A stretch of DNA of 64,000 bases from Methylobacterium sp. (GTDB taxonomy: Bacteria > Pseudomonadota > Alphaproteobacteria > Rhizobiales > Beijerinckiaceae): assembly GCA_002928875.1 (NCBI GenBank), contig PERO01000003.1, positions 124,001 to 188,000 on the forward strand. The letters are read 5' to 3'. Below the pieces are notes generated by a model. That model was given only the letters and a program-made list of their open reading frames with translations. It was not told the DNA's origin and ran no database searches. Every line of letters starts with the position of its first letter. Position 1 is the stretch's first letter. Made by a program: the position numbers and the translations under genes. Shown here piece by piece: positions 52,607-59,880 of the stretch.

Positions 52607-54019
52607 TTATTCCGCCGCCGCCGGCACCAGCGTGCCAAGCTCGTTCTTTTCCTTCTTGATCAGGTCCGCGACCATGAAGGCGAGTTCGATCGCCTGCTCC
52701 GCATTGAGGCGCGGATCGCAGAACGTGTCGTAGCGGTCGGCGATCATCTCGTTGGTCACGGTTTTCGCGCCACCGGTGCATTCCGTGACGTTCTTGCCGG
52801 TCATTTCGAGATGGATGCCGCCGGCATAGGTGCCTTCGGACTGGTGAATCTGGAAGAAGCTCTTCACTTCCTGCGTGATGCGCTCGAAGGGCCGCGTCTT
52901 GTAGGCACCGAGCGCAACAGTGTTGCCGTGCATCGGATCGCAGGACCACACGACATTCCGGCCCTCGCGCTTCACCGCGCGGATCAGATCCGGCAGGTGG
53001 TTGCCCACCTTGTCCGAGCCGAAGCGGCAGATCAGCGTGAGGCGGCCGGCCTCGTTGTCCGGGTTCAGGATGTCGATCAGTTCCAGCAGGCCATCCGGCG
53101 TCAGCGACGGGCCGCATTTCAGGCCGATCGGATTGAGGATGCCGCGAAAGAACTCGACATGCGCATGGTCCGGCTGGCGCGTGCGATCGCCGATCCACAG
53201 CATGTGGCCGGACGTGGCCACGTATTCGCCCGGATGGGTCGAATCCTCGCGCGTCATCGCCTCTTCATAGCCAAGCAGCAGCGCCTCGTGGCTCGTGTAG
53301 AACTCGGTGAGGCGCATTTCCGGATGCGTATCCGAATTGATGCCGATGGCGCGCATGAACTGCAGCGCCTCGGTGATGCGCCCGATGAGATCGAGATAGC
53401 GATGCGAGGCCGGGCTGTTCTGCACGAAATCGAGCACCCATTTCTGGGCATTGTCGAGGCTGGCATAACCGCCGGTCGCGAAGGCGCGGATCAGGTTCAG
53501 CGTCGCGGCGGACTGGCGATAGGCCTCGACCTGCCGGCGCGGATCAGGGATGCGCGCCTCAGGCGTGAACTCGATGCCGTTGATGATGTCGCCGCGATAG
53601 CTCGGCAATTCCACCCCGTCATGCTTCTCGACCGGCGAGGAACGCGGCTTCGCGAACTGGCCCGCCACGCGGCCCACCTTCACCACCGGCGAGGAGCCGG
53701 CATAGGTGAGCACCACCGCCATCTGCAGGAAAACACGGAAGAAATCGCGGATGTGGTTCGCGGAATGCTCCGCAAAGCTCTCGGCGCAATCCCCGCCCTG
53801 AAGCAGGAAAGCCTCGCCCGCCGCGACCTTGCTCAACGCCCGCTTGAGCTTGCGCGCCTCGCCCGCAAAAACCAGCGGCGGAAAGCTCTGGAGCTGCTTC
53901 TCGGTCGCGTCCAGAACGGCGGAATCCGGGTAGCTCGGAACCTGCGCGACCGGAAAAGAACGCCAGGACGTCGGGGTCCAGGGCTTCTTTGCAACGGAAT
54001 CGAGCGGACGCGAGGTCAT
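52607..54019 (-). CDS. 3-deoxy-7-phosphoheptulonate synthase, class II
   Basis: The 470-residue enzyme condenses phosphoenolpyruvate and erythrose 4-phosphate, the first step of the shikimate pathway to aromatic amino acids. It is the plant-like class II (AroA-II) type: [20 protein letters not shown] and [14 protein letters not shown] near the N-terminus, [34 protein letters not shown] and [20 protein letters not shown], and [13 protein letters not shown], with Cys and Glu metal ligands in LQGGDCAE and near [15 protein letters not shown]. The leader upstream carries a terminator-like hairpin and a competing helix. Feedback regulation by aromatic amino acids is likely in this family but is not readable here. 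Confidence 0.94.
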   Translation of the reverse strand: MTSRPLDSVAKKPWTPTSWRSFPVAQVPSYPDSAVLDATEKQLQSFPPLVFAGEARKLKRALSKVAAGEAFLLQGGDCAESFAEHSANHIRDFFRVFLQMAVVLTYAGSSPVVKVGRVAGQFAKPRSSPVEKHDGVELPSYRGDIINGIEFTPEARIPDPRRQVEAYRQSAATLNLIRAFATGGYASLDNAQKWVLDFVQNSPASHRYLDLIGRITEALQFMRAIGINSDTHPEMRLTEFYTSHEALLLGYEEAMTREDSTHPGEYVATSGHMLWIGDRTRQPDHAHVEFFRGILNPIGLKCGPSLTPDGLLELIDILNPDNEAGRLTLICRFGSDKVGNHLPDLIRAVKREGRNVVWSCDPMHGNTVALGAYKTRPFERITQEVKSFFQIHQSEGTYAGGIHLEMTGKNVTECTGGAKTVTNEMIADRYDTFCDPRLNAEQAIELAFMVADLIKKEKNELGTLVPAAAE

Positions 54020-54036
54020 GACAGCACCTTGTATCG

Positions 54037-54143
54037 AAAAAACGCCCTCCCCCGAGGGCGGAGAGGCTCTTTACCCGCAAATGCCGGTTCTGGCGAGTGG
54101 AAATGCCTTCGGGGGAGGTTCACCCGTGCTTGAAGCACAGCAT
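54037..54143 (-). promoter_or_regulatory. attenuator-like leader of the DAHP synthase gene
   Basis: On the minus strand a CGCCCTC-GGGG-GAGGGCG hairpin (54043-54060) is followed by six T (54037-54042), only 17 bases before the ATG. Upstream, CCTCCCCCGA (54109-54118) can pair with TCGGGGGAGG inside the hairpin over 10 bases, giving a competing antiterminator helix. A minimal open frame MLCFKHG (54120-54143) ends one base before that upstream arm, but it has no good ribosome binding site. A repetitive-element origin is the main alternative. Confidence 0.5.
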
Positions 54144-54167
54144 GCGCGAGAGTCCAGGCGCCCGGCC

Positions 54168-54257
54168 GTCATGCCCGGCATTGGGCCGGGCATCCACGAC
54201 TTCATCCCGAAAGCAGCCTGCAAGACGTGGATGGCCGGGCCAAGCCCGGCCATGACG
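54168..54257. repeat. palindromic intergenic repeat, family 2 (copy B)
   Basis: It begins GTCATGCCCGGCATTGGGCC and ends GCCAAGCCCGGCCATGAC; the middle has CATCCACGACTTC facing AAGACGTGGATGG. It is the well-preserved partner of the copy at 35847. It lies just upstream of the DAHP synthase leader. Confidence 0.8.
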
Positions 54258-54308
54258 CGCGAAGGCCATCACATTCAAACTGTCCTTCGTCCAAACCGCG
54301 CGGGTCTC

Positions 54309-55697
54309 TCAGCTTGCGCGCTCGAATCTTGCCGTGCGCGTGCGCATCGTGACAAGCTCTTCCGCCGCGCTGGGGTGTAGCGCCATGGTCTGGTCGAAAT
54401 CGCGCTTCGTCGCGCCCATCTTCACCGCGATGCCCACGAGCTGGATCATCTCGGCCGCGCCGTCACCCAGGATGTGGCAACCGAGGATGCGATCGGTCTC
54501 GGCATTCACCAGCAGCTTCATCATCACCCGGTCCTCGGAGCCCGAAAGCGTGGCTTTCATGCCGCGGAACGAGGTCTTGTAGAGGTCGACCACCGGGAAG
54601 CCGGTGCGCGCATCGGCTTCCGTCAGCCCCACCGTGCCGAGTTCGGGCGTGGTGAACACCGCCGTGGGGATGATCGTGTGGTCGACCTGCCAGGGCGCGA
54701 TGCCTTTCGCGGCGCCGAACAGCGTATCGGCCACGGCATGCCCCTCGCGGATGGCGACCGGCGTGAGGTTCACGCGGTTCGTGACGTCTCCAACCGCGAA
54801 GATATGCGGCACATTGGTGCGCGAGGCCGCATCGACCGCAATCGCGCCGTCCTTGGCCAGAGCCACGCCGGCCTTTTCGAGCCCCAGCCCCTCGACATTC
54901 GGCGAGCGGCCGATGGCGAAGAGGATCTGGTCCGCCGCGAGCTGTTCGCCACCCTTCGTGTGGCCGACAAGGCCCTCGGCCGTTTTCTCGATCGACGCGA
55001 AGGTATCGTTCAGCACGAAGCGGATGCCGGCCTTGCGATAGGCCTCCATCAGCCCGTCGCGCAGGTCCTCGTCGAAGCCGCGCAAAGGCTTGTCGCCCCG
55101 GTAGATCACCGTCACGTCGGCGCCGAGATCGCGGAAGATGCCGGCGAATTCGAGCGCGATATAGCCGCCGCCGGCGATCACCAGCCGCCTCGGGAATGCC
55201 TTCAGGTCGAACACCTCGTTGGAGGTCACGACATGCTCGATGCCCGGCAGCTTGGAATCGAGATTGGGTCGGCCGCCCGTGGCGATCAGGATGTGCTTCG
55301 CGCGTACCACACGGTTGTCATCGAGGATGCGCACCGTGTGCGGCCCTTCGAGCACCGCGCGGGATTTCACCACCGTCACGCCGGCACTGGTCTGCCCCTT
55401 GGCATAGAGCCCCTCGAGGCGGGTGATCTCGGCTTCCTTGGCGGCGACGAGGGCGTGCCAGTCGTGGGATGTCTCTCCCACCTGCCAGCCGAAGCCCCTG
55501 GCCTCGCGGAAATCCCGCGCGAAACGGCCGGCGAGCACATAGAGCTTCTTCGGCACGCAGCCCCGGATGACGCAGGTTCCGCCCATGCGGAACTCCTCCG
55601 CCAGCATCACGGTCGCGCCGTGGCCGGCCGCGATGCGCGCCGCGCGGACCCCGCCGGAGCCACCCCCGATGACGAAGAGATCGACGTCGAATTCCAT
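54309..55697 (-). CDS. gor: glutathione-disulfide reductase
   Basis: Gor keeps glutathione reduced with NADPH. The 462-residue flavoprotein has the FAD fold DLFVIGGGSGGVRAARIAAG, the redox pair GGTCVIRGCVPKKL (Cys42 and Cys47), the NADPH domain LVIAGGGYIALEFAGIFRDLG, and the C-terminal HPSAAEEL loop (MALHPSAAEELVT) with the active-site His and Glu. The HPT-type active site of Gor is HPS here, as in many alphaproteobacteria. The start at 55697 begins MEFDVDLFV. It ends the minus-strand run with rpiA and the DUF2059 gene, an arrangement seen in rhizobia. Confidence 0.93.
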   Translation of the reverse strand: MEFDVDLFVIGGGSGGVRAARIAAGHGATVMLAEEFRMGGTCVIRGCVPKKLYVLAGRFARDFREARGFGWQVGETSHDWHALVAAKEAEITRLEGLYAKGQTSAGVTVVKSRAVLEGPHTVRILDDNRVVRAKHILIATGGRPNLDSKLPGIEHVVTSNEVFDLKAFPRRLVIAGGGYIALEFAGIFRDLGADVTVIYRGDKPLRGFDEDLRDGLMEAYRKAGIRFVLNDTFASIEKTAEGLVGHTKGGEQLAADQILFAIGRSPNVEGLGLEKAGVALAKDGAIAVDAASRTNVPHIFAVGDVTNRVNLTPVAIREGHAVADTLFGAAKGIAPWQVDHTIIPTAVFTTPELGTVGLTEADARTGFPVVDLYKTSFRGMKATLSGSEDRVMMKLLVNAETDRILGCHILGDGAAEMIQLVGIAVKMGATKRDFDQTMALHPSAAEELVTMRTRTARFERAS

Positions 55698-55817
55698 ATC
55701 CGCCCCCCGGCCCGTCGCCGCGCGGCCCATTTGCCGCAGCGATCGACATAGAAACGGCGCGGATGGTTTTCACCCGCGCCGTAAAGCACATTCGCGTGAA
55801 AACGGCCGATCCGTCGA

Positions 55818-56363
55818 TCAGAGCGGCGCGCCGCGCTTCGCCATCTCCGAGCGGAACAGCACCATGGCCTCCTGGCCCACAACCTGCGTCCACTGCTCGA
55901 GATAGGGCAGCATGTCTTCCATGAAGTTGGGCAGCGTCTCGACATATTTCTTGCCGATCGGGCTCGTGAGGAAGGTGTTGACTTCCTTCAGTTCCGCCTC
56001 GGTCATGCGGCTTGCGAGATAGCCTGCCGCACCCTTCAGGCCCTCGGCGGTCATGTCGCCCATCCGGTCCTGCACGACCTTGAGGGATTCCTCGATCTGC
56101 CGCACCAGTTCGGGGCGTGTGCGCGTCACGTTGGTGCGGATCAGCTGCACCACATTCGGGGTGCTCGCCTCGAACGTGCGCATCAGGCCCGAGGTCTTGA
56201 GCACCTCCGCCGCGATCGCGAGATGGCTCGGCGCGAAATTCGTCGGCGGCGGCTGCGGCGCGCGCGGCGCATTGGCCTGCTGCGCGAAGGCTGCGCCAGC
56301 GATCGCCAGCGCGCCGGCCAGCGCAAGGGCGCGAAGGGAAAAGGCGCGAGGGAAACCGATCAT
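55818..56363 (-). CDS. DUF2059-family secreted protein
   Basis: The 181-residue protein has a signal peptide (FSLRALALAGALAIAGAAFA) and a helical mature part that fits DUF2059: LAIAAEVLKTSGLMRTFEA, MTEAELKEVNTFLTSPIGKKY, and LPYLEQWTQVVGQEAMVLFR. DUF2059 proteins are widespread in rhizobia, often between rpiA and gor, and have no established function. The start at 56363 is chosen for the signal peptide; the ribosome binding site is weak. It lies 85 bases after rpiA. Confidence 0.82.
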   Translation of the reverse strand: MIGFPRAFSLRALALAGALAIAGAAFAQQANAPRAPQPPPTNFAPSHLAIAAEVLKTSGLMRTFEASTPNVVQLIRTNVTRTRPELVRQIEESLKVVQDRMGDMTAEGLKGAAGYLASRMTEAELKEVNTFLTSPIGKKYVETLPNFMEDMLPYLEQWTQVVGQEAMVLFRSEMAKRGAPL

Positions 56364-56448
56364 GGAGCACCCGTCTCTTGCAGGCCCGGATATCGGCGGG
56401 CCGGGGAATTGGCGGGGCGACGCGGCCCCGAAGCTTCGAACGTCGCCC

Positions 56449-57150
56449 TTACGGCCTTCCGGCGAGGACGACAACCCCCTGATCGGAGGCGAGATATGCG
56501 GCGGAACAAAGACCGATGAACAACCCGTGCTCCACGACACCGGGAATCGCCGCCAGCATCCCGGCCGCCTTTTCGGGCTCGGGGAAGCCGGCGGAGAGGC
56601 AATCATAGATCAGGTTGCCGTTATCGGTGACGAGCGGATCGCCATCTTTCGCAAGCCGCAGGCGGGTCGTCACGGCAACGCCCAGTTGCGCAAAACCGGC
56701 CTCGATCCAGCGCGCCGTGGCGGGATGGGCGAAGGGCACCACCTCCACCGGCAGCGGAAAGGCACCGAGCATCCGCACATGCTTCGACTGATCCGCGATG
56801 ACGATCATCCGTTTCGAGGCGAAGGCCACCATCTTCTCGCGGAGATGCGCGGCACCGCCGCCCTTGATGAGCCGGAGCGCGTCATCGAGTTCATCCGCGC
56901 CATCGACCGTCAGATCGAGTTCGCCGATGGCTTCGAGCGTGGTCAGTGGGATGCCGAGGCCCTCGGCCTGCCGGCGCGTGGCCTCGGATGTCGGCACGCA
57001 GAGAAAGGTCTCGCCGCCCCGCATCCGCTCGCCGACGATATCGACGAAATGCTTCGCCGTGGACCCCGTGCCGAGTCCCACGCGCATGCCGGATTTCAGC
57101 TCGGCCTCCGCCGCCGCCTCGGCCGCGCGCCGCTTCAAGTGATCGCTCAT
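56449..57150 (-). CDS. rpiA: ribose-5-phosphate isomerase A
   Basis: RpiA interconverts ribose 5-phosphate and ribulose 5-phosphate in the pentose phosphate pathway. The 233-residue protein has the phosphate loop VGLGTGSTAKHFVD, the active-site block DLTVDGADELDDALRLIKGGGAAHLREK (key part DGADELD) and ADQSKHVRMLG. Length is normal. It lies 21 bases downstream of a small exported-protein gene and upstream of the DUF2059 gene, all on the minus strand; the phosphatase gene gph is divergent nearby, as in other rhizobia. Confidence 0.95.
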   Translation of the reverse strand: MSDHLKRRAAEAAAEAELKSGMRVGLGTGSTAKHFVDIVGERMRGGETFLCVPTSEATRRQAEGLGIPLTTLEAIGELDLTVDGADELDDALRLIKGGGAAHLREKMVAFASKRMIVIADQSKHVRMLGAFPLPVEVVPFAHPATARWIEAGFAQLGVAVTTRLRLAKDGDPLVTDNGNLIYDCLSAGFPEPEKAAGMLAAIPGVVEHGLFIGLCSAAYLASDQGVVVLAGRP

Positions 57151-57171
57151 GATGCTCCCTGTGCTCGGCCG

Positions 57172-57582
57172 CTAGCGCGCCGGCGGCGTGCAGACGACTT
57201 CCTGGTCCCCGCGCACGAAGCAGACGCTCACCTCTCCCGTGCGGCGGTTGACGCGATAGATGCCGGCTTCCGCCCGATGGTTCGACGGCACGAGCGCGTA
57301 ATCGCCGGGCTCGCCGCCCTTCGCGCCCTCCCCGGCGGGATAGCACAGGGTGAGGCCGACGGAATTCTCGTCCTTGATCGCGTAGTTGCAAGCGCCCATC
57401 TCACCCGTCACGCGATCGACCCGGAAGATGCGGTTCAGTTCCTGGTGCGGGGCGGGCATGAACATGAAATTCTCGGCCCGTACCGGCCCCGCCATCGCGA
57501 GAAGCACACAGGCCAGCCCCGCACGGAACAAACCCGCGCGAGCAGGCAGGAGCGTCGGTGGCAGGAATATCGGCTGATGCAT
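57172..57582 (-). CDS. small exported protein with an internal repeat
   Basis: The 136-residue product has a long basic N-region and a hydrophobic core (AGLACVLLAMAGPVRA) that should be cleaved near VRA-EN. The mature part has a short internal repeat: ELNRIFRVDRVTGEMGACNY and AGIYRVNRRTGEVSVCFV, each with R-V-x-R-x-TGE and a cysteine. A third and fourth cysteine (LTLCYP, VVCTPP) could pair with these. The family is not recognised. It starts the rpiA-gor run and is divergent from gph. Confidence 0.7.
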   Translation of the reverse strand: MHQPIFLPPTLLPARAGLFRAGLACVLLAMAGPVRAENFMFMPAPHQELNRIFRVDRVTGEMGACNYAIKDENSVGLTLCYPAGEGAKGGEPGDYALVPSNHRAEAGIYRVNRRTGEVSVCFVRGDQEVVCTPPAR

Positions 57583-57712
57583 GGTCCCTCCCCGGATGGC
57601 GAACCATCCCTTGAAGCGAATCGCGTCTTTCCGCTACGGAAAGGCTAGCCGATCACGGGCGGAAAATCCGCCCCGCCCCGTCCGGCTTTTCCACGAGGGA
57701 AGGGTTCGCCCG

Positions 57713-58378
57713 ATGCGCGGCACGCTGGTCTTCGATCTCGACGGCACGCTGGCCGAAACCGCGCCGGACATCATGGCGACCCTGAACATCCTGCTCACGC
57801 GGGAGGGCTTGCCGCCGCTGCCGGTCGCGAAGGCCCGCGAACTGGTGGGTGCCGGCGCGCGCGCGCTGATCGAGCGGGGCTTTCAGGCCTCGGGCGTGCC
57901 ATTGCCGCCGGAGAAGCTGGAAATGCTCTTCGCCGAATTCCTGCCAATTTATCTGGAGCGGATCGCCGAGGCGAGCCACCTGTTCGACGGCGTGGAAGCC
58001 GCGCTCGACCGGATGGTGCAGGCCGGGTTCATGCTCGCGGTCTGCACCAACAAGCCTGAGCCGCATTCGCTGGCGCTTCTGGAAGCGCTGGGCGTGAAAG
58101 GCCATTTCCGCGCCATCGTGGGGCGCGAAACCTTCCCATTCTTCAAGCCCGATCCGCGCGTGCTCGCCGAAACGATCCGCCTGTGCGGTGGCCTGCCCGA
58201 GCGCGCCATCATGATCGGCGACAGCCTCACGGATCTCGACACCGCGCGCCGCCTCGGCATCCCCTGCATCGGTGTCAGCTTCGGCTATACGAACGTCCCC
58301 ATGGCCGAACTTGGCCCCGACCGGCTGATCCACCATTTCGACCGGCTCGACGACGCGGTTTTCAGCCTGCTGCCCTGA
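57713..58378 (+). CDS. gph: phosphoglycolate phosphatase, HAD family
   Basis: Gph removes phosphate from 2-phosphoglycolate, which forms during DNA repair or photorespiration. The 221-residue HAD protein has FDLDGTLAET (Asp8 nucleophile, Asp10 acid/base), a helical cap, CTNKPEPHS as motif II, FFKPDPRVL (lysine motif) and MIGDSLTDLDTARR as the metal-binding motif. The start at 57713 follows GAGGGAAGGG; upstream in-frame codons have no family support. It is divergent from the rpiA run, which fits the pentose-phosphate context. Some HAD proteins of this type act on other phosphates. Confidence 0.9.
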   Translation: MRGTLVFDLDGTLAETAPDIMATLNILLTREGLPPLPVAKARELVGAGARALIERGFQASGVPLPPEKLEMLFAEFLPIYLERIAEASHLFDGVEAALDRMVQAGFMLAVCTNKPEPHSLALLEALGVKGHFRAIVGRETFPFFKPDPRVLAETIRLCGGLPERAIMIGDSLTDLDTARRLGIPCIGVSFGYTNVPMAELGPDRLIHHFDRLDDAVFSLLP

Positions 58379-58390
58379 GGGCCGCTTGGC

Positions 58391-59755
58391 TCATGGGCCG
58401 CAGATAAGGCTCACCACGGCGCGCCCCGCCTCTGCCGCAACCGCACTCATCGGACGCGGCGCAGCGGAGGCGACGGGCGTGAGGCCGGCGAACTCGCCCA
58501 GCGTCTTCGCGTCCGCGATCCGGTAGCGCGTGGCGGGCACCACGCCCGCGACCTGCGTGACAAGCCGCGGCTCCTCGATCACGAGCGCCACCAGCCCGCC
58601 GGCACGATCCACCAGTGCGGCGCCGCCACCCCCGGCCTGAAGCGGCATTTCCGCCCGCCCGTCGGCGATCAGCGCCTGCGCGGTCTGCAGCGCGCCGCCG
58701 CGATCGCGCTGGAGCAGGATGGCATCGCTCCCGGCTTGTGCCGCCAGCGGCAGCGGTTTTCCACCCTCGCGCGCGAGACTGAACAGCAGAAGCCCGTCGC
58801 CACGTTTCTCGATCGTCGCCGTCGCTTGGCCGAGGGTGAGAATTCCGCAATTCGAGGCACTGGCCAAGGTCACGAACCGGCCCGGCGCGATCTCGACCGC
58901 GCTCACGCGTTTCGGCTCGGCCGAGGCCGGGCGTGCGGGCGTGGGGGCGGCCGGTGCAGTCGGGTTAGTCGAGGCGACGCTGGCAGGAGCGGCGCCGGGA
59001 ATGGCCTCGAAGGTCGAGGCCATGGCGATGACCAGCCGGTCGAATTCCGGCGAGAGGCGCTTGTCGAAACCGATGGAAAAGCCCCGGAGCATGCCATCCG
59101 GGCCCTTTTCGAGCCGGCGATAGAACTTGCCTGTCGCCGTCTCGCCGGAAATCACGAAGAAATCCGGCCGGAGCAGCTTGTAGGTGATCTTCCGGCCCGG
59201 CACGTTCGCGCTCGTGCCACGCTCGAACAGGCCCTCCAGCGTATCCTCGGGCTTGCCGAGACTGAGATCGAGCGTTGCCGCCTCCCCCTCATCCTGCCAG
59301 CGCGAGAGGCCGGCCGGGCCATTCGACCGGTTCTTGAGGATCCGCCGCGGCACCCCGATGCGCATGCGCGAGGTGGCATCCGTCTCGATGACGAAACCGA
59401 ACGCCTTGCGGCCAAACTCGGCCTGCTGCGCGAGGAGGCGGCGTTCCTCGGGCGTGAGAACGCCATCCTGCGGGCGCTTCAGCTCCGCCTCCAGCCGCTT
59501 CACCGCCGCGAAGGTCAGCGGGCCGAATTCACCCGTGGCCGCACCGGCGAAATTCGCGGCCCAGACGAGATCGCGCTGGATGGCGCGGCGCTCGGCGGCG
59601 TCGAACGCCTCGAAGGCCTTCGCGGCCGCGACCTGTGCCGGATCGACCTTCGGCGCGCTGGCGGGCGCATTCTGGGGATAAGCCGGGCCGCCGAACCCGA
59701 TGCCGAAAGCGATCGCTCCTCCCGCGATCCAGGCCGATGCCGCGCGCCAGTCCAT
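58391..59755 (-). CDS. secreted protein with peptidoglycan-binding-like and degenerate trypsin-like domains
   Basis: The 454-residue protein begins with a signal-like hydrophobic stretch (AWIAGGAIAFGIGFGG). Residues 55-93 (ERRAIQRDLVWAANFAGAAT, then GEFGPLTFAAVKRLEAEL) look like a peptidoglycan-binding domain 1. The middle is unfamiliar. From about 285 to 410 the pattern is trypsin-like: FVTLASASNCGILTLG, GDGLLLFSLA, and LQAGGGGAALVDRAGGLVAL, the place of the GNSGGPLVD motif. The serine position is Gly (375-378), and the histidine region is not preserved, so it is likely not a protease. GGGAGGG precedes the start. It is divergent from the alpha-2-macroglobulin gene, 125 bases away. Confidence 0.65.
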   Translation of the reverse strand: MDWRAASAWIAGGAIAFGIGFGGPAYPQNAPASAPKVDPAQVAAAKAFEAFDAAERRAIQRDLVWAANFAGAATGEFGPLTFAAVKRLEAELKRPQDGVLTPEERRLLAQQAEFGRKAFGFVIETDATSRMRIGVPRRILKNRSNGPAGLSRWQDEGEAATLDLSLGKPEDTLEGLFERGTSANVPGRKITYKLLRPDFFVISGETATGKFYRRLEKGPDGMLRGFSIGFDKRLSPEFDRLVIAMASTFEAIPGAAPASVASTNPTAPAAPTPARPASAEPKRVSAVEIAPGRFVTLASASNCGILTLGQATATIEKRGDGLLLFSLAREGGKPLPLAAQAGSDAILLQRDRGGALQTAQALIADGRAEMPLQAGGGGAALVDRAGGLVALVIEEPRLVTQVAGVVPATRYRIADAKTLGEFAGLTPVASAAPRPMSAVAAEAGRAVVSLICGP

Positions 59756-59880
59756 GTTTCGCCCTCCCCATGGCTTGAAGGCAGCATGATCCGGCGCGGA
59801 TCGGCTCGCAAGCCTTGGATTGCGCCGCCCGCCCCCGGTGATAGGGTGATGGACCGCAAAAATCCTCGGGGGAGGTTTCC

